This document shows positions 1 through 9,941 of a stretch of 64,000 nucleotides of DNA, piece by piece. The translations under genes were made by a program, and so were the position numbers. Below the pieces are notes generated by a model, which did not search any database, was not told the DNA's origin, and was given only the letters and a program-made list of their open reading frames with translations. The stretch is from Pedobacter sp. HDW13 (GTDB lineage: Bacteria; Bacteroidota; Bacteroidia; Sphingobacteriales; Sphingobacteriaceae): NCBI RefSeq assembly GCF_011303555.1, contig NZ_CP049868.1, forward strand, positions 5,146,001 to 5,210,000, given 5' to 3'. Position 1 is the stretch's first letter. Each line of letters begins with the position of its first letter.

Positions 1-1
1 A

Positions 2-298
2 CACGCCCGCGGTACGGCATCATTAAACTATGCCTTAAACGATTTTACCTTACAAAACTCGGCTTATTTAAAAATCAGGAACATTGAACTGGCCTGGACA
101 CTTCCAAAATCGTGGATGAGTACTTTAAAGCTGAGCAATGTGCGGGTTTTCTTACAGGGACAGAATATTTACACCTGGACCAAGTATAAGTTCTACATCG
201 ATCCGGAGAATGTAAACACCATTAACACGGCTTTCCCTTTACAGGCGCTTTATCCAACATCGAGGATTTACAATTTTGGTTTAAACGTTCAATTTTAA
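2..298 (+). CDS. SusC-type TonB-dependent receptor, C-terminal end (5' part outside window)
   Basis: The frame is open from the window edge to a stop just before the next susD. The 98 visible residues are the last beta-strands of a SusC barrel: a stretch 'YLKIRNIELAWTLP', then 'VRVFLQGQNIYTW', a 'DPE' turn, and the terminal 'YNFGLNVQF' strand ending in Phe, the usual BAM recognition end of outer-membrane barrels. It is followed after 4 bases by a SusD gene, the standard SusC-SusD order. Function (family knowledge): outer-membrane import of oligosaccharides. Plug, regulatory domain and start are not in the window, so the subtype cannot be judged. Confidence 0.9.
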   Translation, partial: HARGTASLNYALNDFTLQNSAYLKIRNIELAWTLPKSWMSTLKLSNVRVFLQGQNIYTWTKYKFYIDPENVNTINTAFPLQALYPTSRIYNFGLNVQF

Positions 299-302
299 GC
301 TC

Positions 303-2015
303 ATGAAAAACTACAAAATATATACAGCTATTCTTTTATTAACGCTGTTTGCTGTTTCCTGCAAAAAAGACTACCTGGAAAGAACACCTGGTGTGGCTTT
401 GAGCGAGGATGAGATTTTTGCAGATCCGGCACAGGCGGCCAGATTTGCCGATAACGCTTATAATTATGTAATCAACAAATACGTACGCTTTAACGATCAC
501 CGCGGCTGTGTGGCCCAGGCATCAGATGAAGCCGTTTCGGGTAACTCGGAAGGTACCGTAACCACTTTAAACCGTGGATTGTACCACGATCACAGTAACG
601 GAGCTTCGTTAAACGATATTTACGATATCTGGAAAAGAATGTATGCTGGTATCGCCATCGAAACCAAAATGCTTTCGCGCCTGGCCGATGTACCACCTGC
701 ACCACCTGCAACTGTACCGATTTTTCAACCGGTTAGGGTAGAAGGCGAGATGCGCTTTTTACGTGCCATGTCTTATTTCGAGTTAACCAAAAGATTTGGC
801 GGTGTGCCCATAGTAGATAAAGTTTATACTGTAAACGATGAACTGAACCTGCCACGCAACTCGTTTGATGAGGTAACCAAATACATTTTAGCAGATCTGG
901 CTATTGCCGAAAATAAACTGGGCAATGATGCCGATTATACTACTGCAGATTATGGCCGCCCAACCAAAGGCGCAGTACAGGCTTTAAGAACCCGTGTGCT
1001 TTTATATGCTGCAAGTCCGCTTAACAACCCAACAGGCGATAAAAGCAAGTGGGCTGCTGCAGCCGCTGCTGCGCAAAGATTAATGAACGGCGAGTTTGGA
1101 GCATATGCTTTACAGGCTAGTTACGGCGATATCTTAAACGTGCCCACCTCATCAGAGTACATCATGATCCGAATTAAAGGCAATACACCTTTGGCAGGAG
1201 AGATGATGCAGGATTTTTCAATGTCGCCAGGATCTGGTGGTGCCCAGGGACAAATGAACCCTACCCAAAACCATGTAGATATGTACGAAATGGCCAATGG
1301 AAAAGCGATTAGTGATCCAACTTCAGGTTACGATCCGCAGAAACCTTACGCCAACCGCGAGCCTCGTTTTTACGACAACATTATTTACAACGATCGCCCA
1401 TGGCAGGGAAGGGCCATACAAATGTGGTCTTCGCCAGCAGGTGCACTCGATTACAGCACCACCATTACCTATACTGCTACGCGCTATTATTGCAAAAAAT
1501 ACTGGCCAGAGGTTTACCGTACCGTTGGTGGTAGCACAACCCTGCTAAACTACATCTATTTCCGCTATGCAGAAGTGTTGCTAAACTATGCCGAAGCACA
1601 AAATGAGGCGGTAGGCCCGGGCGACATCAACGGTTCGGTTTACGCACAGTTAATTGCCATCCGCAAACGTGGCGGAATACTGGCTGGAGCTGATAATCTT
1701 TATGGACTAAAAGCCAACATGACCCAGGATGAAATGCGTACAGTGATCAGACACGAGCGTGCAATAGAACTGGCTTTCGAAGACCACCGCTGGTACGATA
1801 TTATGCGCTGGAAAATTGGCGCTACCACCATTGGCGTTCCAATGAAAGGCATGGATGTGATTAAACAGGCCAACGGAAGTTTCACTTATACCCCGTTTGT
1901 ACTGAGCCAGACTTTCCAGAAAACCTGGACTGAGAAACAAAATCTGTATCCGATTCCAAGGGCAGAAATTTATAAAAGCAAAGGTGTATTAACACAAAAT
2001 CCAGGTTGGGAATAG
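303..2015 (+). CDS. SusD/RagB-like glycan-binding lipoprotein
   Basis: 570 residues. The N-terminus is a lipoprotein signal (MKNYKIYTA..LFAVSC, Cys20) followed by KKD. The early block around residues 38-70 (ALSEDEIFADPAQAARFADN) and the C-terminal block with 'FRYAEVLLNYAEAQNEA', 'IRKRGG' and 'RHERAIELAFEDHRWYDIMRW' are SusD/RagB hallmarks. It ends in 'LTQNPGWE', a typical SusD terminus. It should sit on the cell surface as lid of the preceding SusC and bind the glycan. It starts 4 bases after that SusC, so the two are cotranscribed. The first of two SusD proteins in this locus; they are clearly different sequences. Confidence 0.95.
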   Translation: MKNYKIYTAILLLTLFAVSCKKDYLERTPGVALSEDEIFADPAQAARFADNAYNYVINKYVRFNDHRGCVAQASDEAVSGNSEGTVTTLNRGLYHDHSNGASLNDIYDIWKRMYAGIAIETKMLSRLADVPPAPPATVPIFQPVRVEGEMRFLRAMSYFELTKRFGGVPIVDKVYTVNDELNLPRNSFDEVTKYILADLAIAENKLGNDADYTTADYGRPTKGAVQALRTRVLLYAASPLNNPTGDKSKWAAAAAAAQRLMNGEFGAYALQASYGDILNVPTSSEYIMIRIKGNTPLAGEMMQDFSMSPGSGGAQGQMNPTQNHVDMYEMANGKAISDPTSGYDPQKPYANREPRFYDNIIYNDRPWQGRAIQMWSSPAGALDYSTTITYTATRYYCKKYWPEVYRTVGGSTTLLNYIYFRYAEVLLNYAEAQNEAVGPGDINGSVYAQLIAIRKRGGILAGADNLYGLKANMTQDEMRTVIRHERAIELAFEDHRWYDIMRWKIGATTIGVPMKGMDVIKQANGSFTYTPFVLSQTFQKTWTEKQNLYPIPRAEIYKSKGVLTQNPGWE

Positions 2016-2051
2016 TGAGTTAATCAATGTAACGCTAAAAGATTATTGAAA

Positions 2052-5000
2052 ATGAAATTATTAAGATCAAAATATAAATATATAGCCTGCCTGCTCTTTT
2101 TATGGGCCTGCCTGCTAAACGTTTACAGCCAAACGCCTGATGAACAGCTTACGGTTTCGGGGAGGGTAGTAGATCAGGATAAAAAGCCAATGGCCGGAGT
2201 GACCATCTCGATCCAGGAAGATAAAACCAATAAATCGGTAACCACAAGTGCCGACGGAAGTTTTACCCTTTCAACCTCTACCAGCGATGTAATTGTTTTT
2301 AAATACGTAGGTTACCTGATGGTGCTCAAACCCGCTTCGGAAGTAAGCAAGAGCGATATTGTTTTAACCAAAGCACTTATCGATGCCGGCGATAACGACA
2401 ATGTGTACATTCCGTTTGGCGTTAGGAAGAAAAGAGAAGTTACGGCCACCATTAGTACCATCACTACTGATAACCTACCTCAGATCCCATCGTCATCTTT
2501 AACCAATGTATTTACCGGCAGGCTACCCGGATTAGCCATTTATCCAAGTGGTTCGCAACAGCCTGGTTACGATGTATCGAGTTTTTTAATCCGTGGCCGC
2601 TCATCTTACAACAGCAACCAGGAGCCTCTGGTGTTGGTAGATGGTATTGAGCGCGACTTCAGATCGATGGATTTGGCCGAAATTGAAAGTGTAAGCGTAT
2701 TAAAAGATGCCGCAACACTGGCCTGGTACGGCATGTATTCTGCCAATGGTGTAGTTTATGTAAAAACCAAAAGAGGCAGCGCAACTTCCACCAGCGTTAC
2801 TTTCGATGCGCAGGCAGGCTTGCAGGCGCCTTTGCAGATTGCTGCACCCTTAGATGCTTACAATTATGCAAGTTTATACAACGAAGCTTCCATTAACAGT
2901 GGCGGAGCGGCGGTTTACAGCCCTGCTGCTTTACAGGCCTATCAGGATGGTTCCGATCCCATTAAATATCCGAACAACAACTTTGTACGCGATTTCACCA
3001 AGCGTGTAGCGCCAACCCAGCGTTATGTAGCTACTGTTACCGGTGGTAATGCTTTTATTAAGTATTATACTTTATTAAGTGCTTACCAGCAGGGAGGTTT
3101 TTACAAAGGTGGTAATAACGATACTTACGATGCCAATACCGATTTTAACCGCTATAATTTAAGAACCAACATCGATTTACACGTAAACAAGAACCTGGAT
3201 GTAGCTTTAGATATCGGCGGACGGATTACCAACCTTACTTTCCCGAATGCAGGTACACCTACTTTTTTATCAACGGTTTATTCAACGCCAGCCAATGCTT
3301 TCCCGGTTATTAACCCTAACGGATCGTATGGCGGAACTTCGATATTTTCCCAAAATAACCCTCAGGCCATGCTCGAGGCTAGGGGAGCCAGTACCGACCT
3401 GGTGCGTAATATGATGGCTACTTTAAGTGCCCGCCAAAAAATGGATGGCATATTAAAAGGCTTAACTGGCGAAGTTTTTTATGCTTATGATATCGCCGGA
3501 TTATACCGCTCGGGTTTTAGCCAGCAGTATGCAACTTCTGAATTAAAAGCCGATGGAACTTATACCACCTATGGCACACCCGCTAAGGTAGATTATCAGG
3601 CCAATGCATTTTCGGGTAACATACGCAAAAGCGAATTTTGGGCAGGTTTCGATTATAACAGGACCTTCGGAAAGCACGATATTAAATTCAGTACCCGCGT
3701 TTCGAGGGCCAATTATGCCTCATTCGGCAGTTTGGATGTACGCCGCGAAGGATGGTCTAACCGCTTATCATACAATTATATTCAGCGCTATTTTATTGAT
3801 TTAACCGCTTCTTACGCCGGTTCAGAAAATTTTGCACCAGATTCGCGGTATGGGTTTTTCCCGGCTGCATCGGCAGGATGGATCATTTCTGACGAGGATT
3901 TTATGAAAAGCTCAACAAGCTTTCTCGATTTCTTAAAAATCAGGGGATCTTACGGATTGGTGGGTAACGATGCTATCGGATCGGCCAGAAGATTTGCCTA
4001 TAACGATTTCTTTACCAGAAGTGCTGCAGGTTACACCTTTGGTACAGGTTTCGCCGGAGTAAGTGGTTCGGGGCAGCTGGCTTTGGCCAACCCTTTTTTA
4101 ACCTGGGAGAAAGCCTATAAAACCAGTGTAGGTTTTGATGCCAAATTGTTTAAACAAGCTTTATCTATCAGTGCCGATTACTTTTACGAAGACCGGAAAG
4201 ATTTAACCACGGCATCACTATTGCCAAGTTTGCTGGGGCAATCGCTAATTTATGTTAACGAGGGTGAGGCATCATACAAAGGCTTTGAAACCGGTATAAA
4301 CTACAATAAAAAACTGGGTGGTGTAAACCTGAATGTGTTCGGCAATTTTACCTACAACACGAGTAAAATTCTGGCCATTAACGAAGGAGCAGGTTTGCCC
4401 GACTATCAGAAACAATTAGGGCACCCCATTTCGAGCGTAATTTCTCCGGCGGCTACTGCTAACTCTGGTGCAGGTTATGTAAGCATGATGCTTATCTCGG
4501 ATGGTATTTTCCAAAGCCAGGCGCAGATTGATGCTTCTGCCAAACAGATTTTATCCAAAGATGTGAAACCCGGCGATATTAAATATGTAGATCAGAATGG
4601 CGATGGCGTAATTAACGACCTCGACCGTGTGAGAACCGATTTCAATTTTGTACCTAAAGCTTATTTTGGCTTTGGTGCCTCAGTTTCTTACGCCAATTTT
4701 GATGCAAACTTCTTGTTTCAGGGCACCAGTGGCCGTTCAATTACCATACAGCAACTGGTAAATGCAGGTAATACCAATAATGGCTTTTTAAACCAGTTCA
4801 GTGCAGACCGCTGGACACCCGATAATCCGGGCGCTCCTTATCCGAGGTTACTGCTAACCGATCGTGGCAACAATACTGCTACTTCCGATTTCTGGATCAG
4901 ATCAGGCGATTACATTAGGTTAAAAAATGTAGAGATCGGCTATTCGCTTTCGCCTTCATTTATCAAAAAGTTAAAAATCAGACAACTGCGTTTTTATGCA

Positions 5001-5132
5001 AGCGGTTTAAACCTGCTCACTTTCGATAAACTGGGCGATCTGCCAATCGATCCTGAATTGCCTGAATCGGGTTACAATTCATCTTATCCATACATGAAAA
5101 TATATTCGTTCGGTGTGAATTTGAAATTTTAA
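2052..5132 (+). CDS. SusC-type TonB-dependent outer-membrane receptor
   Basis: About 1026 residues. I place the start at the ATG at 2052; a TTG two codons earlier is in frame but less likely. A signal peptide ends near 'NVYSQ'. A carboxypeptidase-regulatory-like domain follows (LTVSGRVVDQDKKPMAGVTI), then the plug with 'GRLPGLAIYPSG', 'SSFLIRGRSSYN', 'EPLVLVDGIERDF' and 'LKDAATLAWYGMYSANGVVYVKTKRG', then a 22-strand-type barrel ending 'YSFGVNLKF'. There is no STN domain, so unlike the SusC at 40747 it probably does not signal to an anti-sigma factor. It pairs with the SusD starting at 5200. Substrate cannot be read from the sequence; neighbours point to a uronic-acid-containing glycan. Confidence 0.95.
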   Translation: MKLLRSKYKYIACLLFLWACLLNVYSQTPDEQLTVSGRVVDQDKKPMAGVTISIQEDKTNKSVTTSADGSFTLSTSTSDVIVFKYVGYLMVLKPASEVSKSDIVLTKALIDAGDNDNVYIPFGVRKKREVTATISTITTDNLPQIPSSSLTNVFTGRLPGLAIYPSGSQQPGYDVSSFLIRGRSSYNSNQEPLVLVDGIERDFRSMDLAEIESVSVLKDAATLAWYGMYSANGVVYVKTKRGSATSTSVTFDAQAGLQAPLQIAAPLDAYNYASLYNEASINSGGAAVYSPAALQAYQDGSDPIKYPNNNFVRDFTKRVAPTQRYVATVTGGNAFIKYYTLLSAYQQGGFYKGGNNDTYDANTDFNRYNLRTNIDLHVNKNLDVALDIGGRITNLTFPNAGTPTFLSTVYSTPANAFPVINPNGSYGGTSIFSQNNPQAMLEARGASTDLVRNMMATLSARQKMDGILKGLTGEVFYAYDIAGLYRSGFSQQYATSELKADGTYTTYGTPAKVDYQANAFSGNIRKSEFWAGFDYNRTFGKHDIKFSTRVSRANYASFGSLDVRREGWSNRLSYNYIQRYFIDLTASYAGSENFAPDSRYGFFPAASAGWIISDEDFMKSSTSFLDFLKIRGSYGLVGNDAIGSARRFAYNDFFTRSAAGYTFGTGFAGVSGSGQLALANPFLTWEKAYKTSVGFDAKLFKQALSISADYFYEDRKDLTTASLLPSLLGQSLIYVNEGEASYKGFETGINYNKKLGGVNLNVFGNFTYNTSKILAINEGAGLPDYQKQLGHPISSVISPAATANSGAGYVSMMLISDGIFQSQAQIDASAKQILSKDVKPGDIKYVDQNGDGVINDLDRVRTDFNFVPKAYFGFGASVSYANFDANFLFQGTSGRSITIQQLVNAGNTNNGFLNQFSADRWTPDNPGAPYPRLLLTDRGNNTATSDFWIRSGDYIRLKNVEIGYSLSPSFIKKLKIRQLRFYASGLNLLTFDKLGDLPIDPELPESGYNSSYPYMKIYSFGVNLKF

Positions 5133-5143
5133 ACGATAAGACC

Positions 5144-5181
5144 GTGAAGTTTGCCGGGATGCAAATGCCGTTAAGCTTCAC
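5144..5181 (+). repeat. Nested inverted repeat between susC and susD
   Basis: Arms GTGAAG (5144-5149) and CTTCAC (5176-5181) enclose a second hairpin TTTGC/GCAAA (5150-5154 and 5161-5165) with loop CGGGAT. It occupies most of the 67-base gap between susC and susD. No T-run follows, so it is not a classic terminator. It may set the relative level or stability of the two messages (inference). Confidence 0.45.
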
Positions 5182-5199
5182 CTTTAAAAACTAAAAGAG

Positions 5200-6918
5200 A
5201 TGAAAAAAAATATATTTTATTCAATCCTGACCCTTGCAGTAATCTGCGTGGCGGGGTGTAAAAAAAGCGGGTTTCTTCAGGATGGCGAATTTAGCGGCGG
5301 TAACGACATTACACAGGCGCAGTTGTGGGCCAATCCCGATTATGCCCGTAATTTCCTGAACAATGTTTATGCATCACTTTCCGATCGCTACGATCTGGAT
5401 GATGGAGCGCTACTGGCTTCGGCATCTGATGAGGCCGTTAACTCTAACCTAAACTCATCAGTAAACATTTTGAATAATGGTACCTGGAGTCCGGTTAAAA
5501 CCTTTGATGATGTGTATTTTGCCATGTATTCGGGTATTCGCAAGGCCAATATGTTTCTCGAAAATATAGATGGCGCAGTAATCGTACCGGCCGACGAAAC
5601 TTTTCCGTTAAACAATGCAGCAAACCAGGGAATGGTACCACAAATTGCCCGCTTAAAAGGTCAGGCTTATTTTTTACGTGCATTTTTCCAGTTCGAATTA
5701 CTTAAACGTTATGGCAGTTTTGCTATCGTAACCCGTACACTAACGGTAACCGATGATCTGGACTTACCGCGAAACTCTTTTGACGATTGTGTGAAACAGA
5801 TTTCTGCCGATTGCGAAGAAGCCATTACGCGGCTGCCGCTATCTCCAACAGAATGGAATACACCTTTGCGTGGCAGGGCTACCCAAACCGCTGCAATGGC
5901 ACTTAAAGCCAGGTTACTGCTGTATGCGGCAAGTCCCTTGTACAATCCGGGTGGCGATGTAGCCAAATGGCAGGCTGCTGCCGATGCCGCAAAGCGGATT
6001 ATAGATACCGGTAAACATGGTATTTATACGTCTTACCCCAATATCTGGTTATGGAACAATGGTGCTTTTAATATCGAAACCATTTTTGCAACTGCAACCT
6101 TAAACACCAATACCATCGAACAAAATAATGCGCCAGTGAGCTACGATGCAGCTAATGGCCGTACAAACCCGACACAGGAATTGGTAGATGCCTTTGAAAT
6201 GAAAACCACAGGCCGGATGATTACCGATGCGGCTTCCGGCTATTCGGCAACTGCGCCTTATACCAACCGCGATCCGCGTTTAAATTTTGCCATTATGTAC
6301 AATGGCTCAACTTTTAAAAGTAAACCAGTAGAAACTTTTGTAGGTGGTAAAGATGGTTTGGGTTTAAATGTAAATGCAACCAAAACCGGTTATTACCTGC
6401 GTAAGTACTTAAGTGAGAGTGCATCTTGGGCAGGAAATAGTGCTACCGTACGTCGCCCGTGGATTTTCTTCAGGTACGCAGAAGTGCTTTTAAATTATGC
6501 CGAAGCATTAAATGAAGCGCAGGGTACCGGTGCATTAACACAGATTTTAACAAGCTTAAATGCAATCAGAAGCAGAACTGGTGTAGCTATGCCTGCTTTG
6601 CAAACTACCAACCCGGCTGCAAACGGTTATGTGGCGCCAACCAAAGAAGAGTTGCGTAAACGCATCCGTAACGAGCGTAGGGTAGAGCTTTGCTTCGAAG
6701 AACAACGTTTTTACGATGTACGCAGGTGGAAAGAAGGCGAAACCACATTTAACAAAGCTGTTACAGGAATGCGGATTACACAGGTAGGGCCAAGCACCTT
6801 TACCTACACATCATTTACGGTAGAAAACAGGGTTTTTATGGCTAAGAACTACTTATATCCGCTTTCACAGAACGAATTAAACAAAGCACCAAAGCTGGGA
6901 CAGAACCCCGGTTATTAA
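5200..6918 (+). CDS. SusD/RagB-like glycan-binding lipoprotein
   Basis: 572 residues. Lipoprotein signal MKKNIFYSIL..CVAGC (Cys20) followed by KKS. SusD hallmarks: 'ANPDYARNFLNNVYASL' near the N-terminus, 'RLKGQAYFLRAFFQFELLKRYG' at about residues 150-170, 'IFFRYAEVLLNYAEALNEA', 'RIRNERRVELCFEEQRFYDVRRWKEGE', and the ending 'KLGQNPGY'. It partners the SusC ending 67 bases upstream. A strong double hairpin follows the stop codon (6948-7007), separating binding proteins from enzymes. Confidence 0.95.
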   Translation: MKKNIFYSILTLAVICVAGCKKSGFLQDGEFSGGNDITQAQLWANPDYARNFLNNVYASLSDRYDLDDGALLASASDEAVNSNLNSSVNILNNGTWSPVKTFDDVYFAMYSGIRKANMFLENIDGAVIVPADETFPLNNAANQGMVPQIARLKGQAYFLRAFFQFELLKRYGSFAIVTRTLTVTDDLDLPRNSFDDCVKQISADCEEAITRLPLSPTEWNTPLRGRATQTAAMALKARLLLYAASPLYNPGGDVAKWQAAADAAKRIIDTGKHGIYTSYPNIWLWNNGAFNIETIFATATLNTNTIEQNNAPVSYDAANGRTNPTQELVDAFEMKTTGRMITDAASGYSATAPYTNRDPRLNFAIMYNGSTFKSKPVETFVGGKDGLGLNVNATKTGYYLRKYLSESASWAGNSATVRRPWIFFRYAEVLLNYAEALNEAQGTGALTQILTSLNAIRSRTGVAMPALQTTNPAANGYVAPTKEELRKRIRNERRVELCFEEQRFYDVRRWKEGETTFNKAVTGMRITQVGPSTFTYTSFTVENRVFMAKNYLYPLSQNELNKAPKLGQNPGY

Positions 6919-6947
6919 AAAAAAACTAGATTTTGCTCAAATTTAGG

Positions 6948-7007
6948 CGGACGGTGGAAACACCGTCCGTTAATTAATTGTTAGTTTTGGGACAATCAAT
7001 TAATTAA
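6948..7007 (+). promoter_or_regulatory. Two consecutive hairpins between susD and the first glycosidase
   Basis: Hairpin 1 is a perfect 9-bp stem, CGGACGGTG (6948-6956) with CACCGTCCG (6961-6969), closed by a GAAA tetraloop. Hairpin 2 follows directly: TTAATTAATTG (6970-6980) pairs with CAATTAATTAA (6997-7007), loop 16 bases. No U-run follows hairpin 1, so it looks more like a partial terminator or 3' stabiliser lowering enzyme expression relative to SusCD than a full stop (inference). Confidence 0.55.
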
Positions 7008-7021
7008 TAAAAACTTAAGTT

Positions 7022-8851
7022 ATGCTAAAAAGAACCTATAGCGTATTTTTAATTTGCTTTTCACTTCTTTCATCAGTCAGTTACGGTCAGGTTACGGCTA
7101 TACAGAATATTCAGGCACGTAAAATCCAGAGCCTGAATGGTAAATGGAATTATATTGTCGATCCGTACGAAAACGGTTACTATGATTACCGCCACGAACC
7201 GTTCGATCAGTCTAAGACCGGAACCGGAGGCTATTTTGATGATAAAGTACAGAAAGATAAGTCAGAACTGATTGAGTATGATTTCGACCATTCGCCACAA
7301 ATGAATGTTCCCGGCGACTGGAATTCGCAGTCAGAAAAATTAGAGCTTTATGAGGGCAATGTTTGGTTACGCAAAAAGTTTGATGCAAAACCCGAAAAAG
7401 GAAAAAGATATTTTGTGTATTTCGGTGCGGTTAACTACGTGGCGCATGTGTACCTGAACGGTAAAAAGCTGGGCGTGCACAAAGGTGGTTTTACCCCTTT
7501 TCAGTTCGATGTAACCAGCAATTTAAAAGCGGGCGAAAATTCTATCGTACTTAAAGTAGATAATATCCGCAAGCAAGACGAAATCCCAACCGTAAATACC
7601 GACTGGTGGAATTATGGCGGCATTACCCGCGATGTTTTCCTGGCCGAATTTCCGGAGCATTTCATCAGCGATTATAAACTTCAGCTCGTTAAAGGCAATA
7701 ATAACCTGTTAAATTTTACGGTGAAACTGGCCGATGCGACTTCAGGTCAGGAAATTACATTGTCTATTCCGGAGCTTAAGCTAGAGAAGAAATACAAAAC
7801 TGATGGAGAAGGAAAAATTGCAGATGAGTTTATCTGGAATAACCTGAACCTTTGGTCGCCCGAAAACCCTAAGCTTTACGCGGTAAATATTAAAACCGAT
7901 AAAGAAGATATCAACGATAAAATTGGTTTCAGAACCATACAGGCAGATGGCGACAGCATTTTGTTAAATGGCAAATCTGTGTTTTTAAGAGGCATTTCGC
8001 TGCATGATGAAAACCCGCTTCTGGCTGGCCGTTTACGCTCGGAAGGCGATATGCGTATGATGTTACAGTGGGCAAAAGATATGAATTGTAACTATGTGCG
8101 TTTGGCACATTATCCGCATAACGAAGAAATGATCCGTTTGGCTGATGAGATGGGGCTATTGGTTTGGGCCGAGGTTCCGGTTTACTGGACCATCAGTTGG
8201 ACTAATCCTGCCACATATGCCAATGCGAAGCAACAATTAACCGATTTAATTGTACGCGATAAAAACCGCGCCAGTGTAATTGTTTGGTCGATAGGGAACG
8301 AAACACCGTTGAGTAGCGCCCGTTTGAGCTTTATGAGCAACCTGGCCGAAACTGCCCGCAATTTAGACGATACACGTTTGGTAGCTGCAGCCCTCGAGGT
8401 ACACCGCGAAGGAAATAACATTATTTTAAACGATCCGCTTGGCGAAAAAATAGACCTGGTGAGTTTTAACGAGTACGCCGGCTGGTACTGGGGAGGCAAT
8501 CCTTCCGAAATTATCAAATACAATTTCGATATCAAGTACAAAAAACCTGTGGTGATTACCGAGTTTGGCGGCGATGCCTTAGGTGGTTTCCACGCCGATG
8601 AAAATACACGCTGGAGTGAAGAATACCAGGAAGCTTTATACAAAAACCAGATTACCCTGTTGAGCAAAATTGGCGCACTGCGTGGCATGACTCCCTGGAT
8701 TTTAACTGACTTCCGCTCACCAAGAAGACAACACCCGATTTACCAGAATTTCTGGAACCGCAAAGGCTTAATTAGTGAAACCGGTAAGAAGAAGAAAGCC
8801 TTTTATGTACTAAAAGATTTTTACGGCCAAATGCAGGTCAAATACAAATAA
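7022..8851 (+). CDS. Glycoside hydrolase family 2, beta-glucuronidase/beta-galactosidase type
   Basis: 609 residues with a Sec signal (MLKRTYSVFLICFSLLSSVSYGQ). A jelly-roll sugar-binding domain (about 35-220, with 'VPGDWNSQ', 'YFGAVNYVAHVYLNGKKLG'), an immunoglobulin-like domain (about 220-310) and a TIM barrel follow. The acid/base Glu is in 'WSIGNET' (about E427) and the nucleophile in 'VITEFGGD' (about E514), so the catalytic pair is intact. The short length and 'YWGGNPSEIIKY' region fit beta-glucuronidase-like GH2 enzymes. In a uronic-acid locus, beta-glucuronidase is my first guess, but GH2 specificity is not readable with certainty. The GH10 gene starts 4 bases later, so they are cotranscribed. 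Confidence 0.9.
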   Translation: MLKRTYSVFLICFSLLSSVSYGQVTAIQNIQARKIQSLNGKWNYIVDPYENGYYDYRHEPFDQSKTGTGGYFDDKVQKDKSELIEYDFDHSPQMNVPGDWNSQSEKLELYEGNVWLRKKFDAKPEKGKRYFVYFGAVNYVAHVYLNGKKLGVHKGGFTPFQFDVTSNLKAGENSIVLKVDNIRKQDEIPTVNTDWWNYGGITRDVFLAEFPEHFISDYKLQLVKGNNNLLNFTVKLADATSGQEITLSIPELKLEKKYKTDGEGKIADEFIWNNLNLWSPENPKLYAVNIKTDKEDINDKIGFRTIQADGDSILLNGKSVFLRGISLHDENPLLAGRLRSEGDMRMMLQWAKDMNCNYVRLAHYPHNEEMIRLADEMGLLVWAEVPVYWTISWTNPATYANAKQQLTDLIVRDKNRASVIVWSIGNETPLSSARLSFMSNLAETARNLDDTRLVAAALEVHREGNNIILNDPLGEKIDLVSFNEYAGWYWGGNPSEIIKYNFDIKYKKPVVITEFGGDALGGFHADENTRWSEEYQEALYKNQITLLSKIGALRGMTPWILTDFRSPRRQHPIYQNFWNRKGLISETGKKKKAFYVLKDFYGQMQVKYK

Positions 8852-8855
8852 AAAG

Positions 8856-9929
8856 ATGAACAGATTTACGACAATTGGTTTTGCTACGAAAATGATGCTA
8901 TCAGCATCTTTGTTAACCATTTCTTGTGCCAAGAGTACCAGTATCGATATTCCGGTAATAAAGGCAGAAGAAAGCTTGCAAAAAAAGATGCCCTTCCCAA
9001 TAGGCGCAGCTTTAAATGTAAGTTTGTTAAAAAGCAATGCCAGTTATCGTAACCTGGTAATAAAAGAATTTAACAGCGTTACCGCCGAAAACGCAATGAA
9101 ATTTGCTTCGGTTCATCCTGCTAAAGATACCTACACCTGGAGTGATGCCGATTACCTGGTTGATTTTGCCAGGGCCAATGGCAAGCGCGTGCATGGGCAT
9201 ACCTTAAACTGGTACCAGTCGTTGCCCGATTGGGTAAAGAATTTTCAGGGCAGCACGGCCGATTGGGAAGATTTACTGAAAACCCATATTCAAACCGTTG
9301 TGGGGCATTTTAAGGGCAAGGTAGTTTCGTGGGATGTGGTGAACGAAGCGGTAAACGAAGATGGCACTTTGCGCAACACAATCTGGCTACAGAAACTGGG
9401 CGCCGACTATATCAGCAGGGCATTTCAATATGCACACGAGGCAGATCCCGATGCCCTGCTATTTTACAATGATTACGGGCATGAGTACAGTTCAACTAAA
9501 CGTACCGCCATATTAAATCTGGTTAACGGGTTAAAAAGCAAAGGCATCCCAATTGATGGAATTGGCCTGCAAATGCATACCAACGTAACCCAAACCGATG
9601 CTAATTTAACTGCCGCAATTACAACTGCTGCGGCAACCGGGCTAAAAGTCCATATTTCTGAAATTGATATCTCCCTTAATTCAGGTGATACACCTGGTGC
9701 AAGTTATACTGCCGCTTTAGGCGAGCAACAGGCAGCCAAATATAAAACCATTGTTAAAGCTTATAATGCCATACCCAAAAATCAGCAGTTTGGCATTACC
9801 CAATGGAATGTTACTGATGGCGATAGCTGGATTCCACTGTTTTATAAACGTGCTGACTGGCCTTTGCCCTTCGATGCACAATACCAGCGGAAAGCAGCTT
9901 ACCAGGGGATTTTAGACGGCGTTAAATAG
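8856..9929 (+). CDS. Glycoside hydrolase family 10 endo-beta-1,4-xylanase
   Basis: 357 residues. Lipoprotein signal with lipobox LTISC, so probably outer-membrane anchored. Single GH10 barrel: 'FNSVTAENAMKFASVHP', 'GHTLNWYQSLPDW', acid/base Glu in 'WDVVNEAV' (about E164), 'YNDYGHEY', and nucleophile in 'HISEIDIS' (about E269). 'QWNVTDGDSWI' near the C-terminus is also typical. No CBM is present. Expected to cut beta-1,4-xylan or glucuronoxylan backbones. It follows GH2 by 4 bases and precedes the GH3 remnant by 12. Confidence 0.93.
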   Translation: MNRFTTIGFATKMMLSASLLTISCAKSTSIDIPVIKAEESLQKKMPFPIGAALNVSLLKSNASYRNLVIKEFNSVTAENAMKFASVHPAKDTYTWSDADYLVDFARANGKRVHGHTLNWYQSLPDWVKNFQGSTADWEDLLKTHIQTVVGHFKGKVVSWDVVNEAVNEDGTLRNTIWLQKLGADYISRAFQYAHEADPDALLFYNDYGHEYSSTKRTAILNLVNGLKSKGIPIDGIGLQMHTNVTQTDANLTAAITTAAATGLKVHISEIDISLNSGDTPGASYTAALGEQQAAKYKTIVKAYNAIPKNQQFGITQWNVTDGDSWIPLFYKRADWPLPFDAQYQRKAAYQGILDGVK

Positions 9930-9941
9930 CAAATTACATCC

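Noticed and set aside
5144..5181. Terminator between susC and susD
   Set aside because: Stem is present but there is no T-run, and SusD must be transcribed with SusC.
8182..8688. 168-codon minus-strand frame
   Set aside because: Antisense to the catalytic barrel of the GH2 gene; third-position bias of the GH2 keeps it open.
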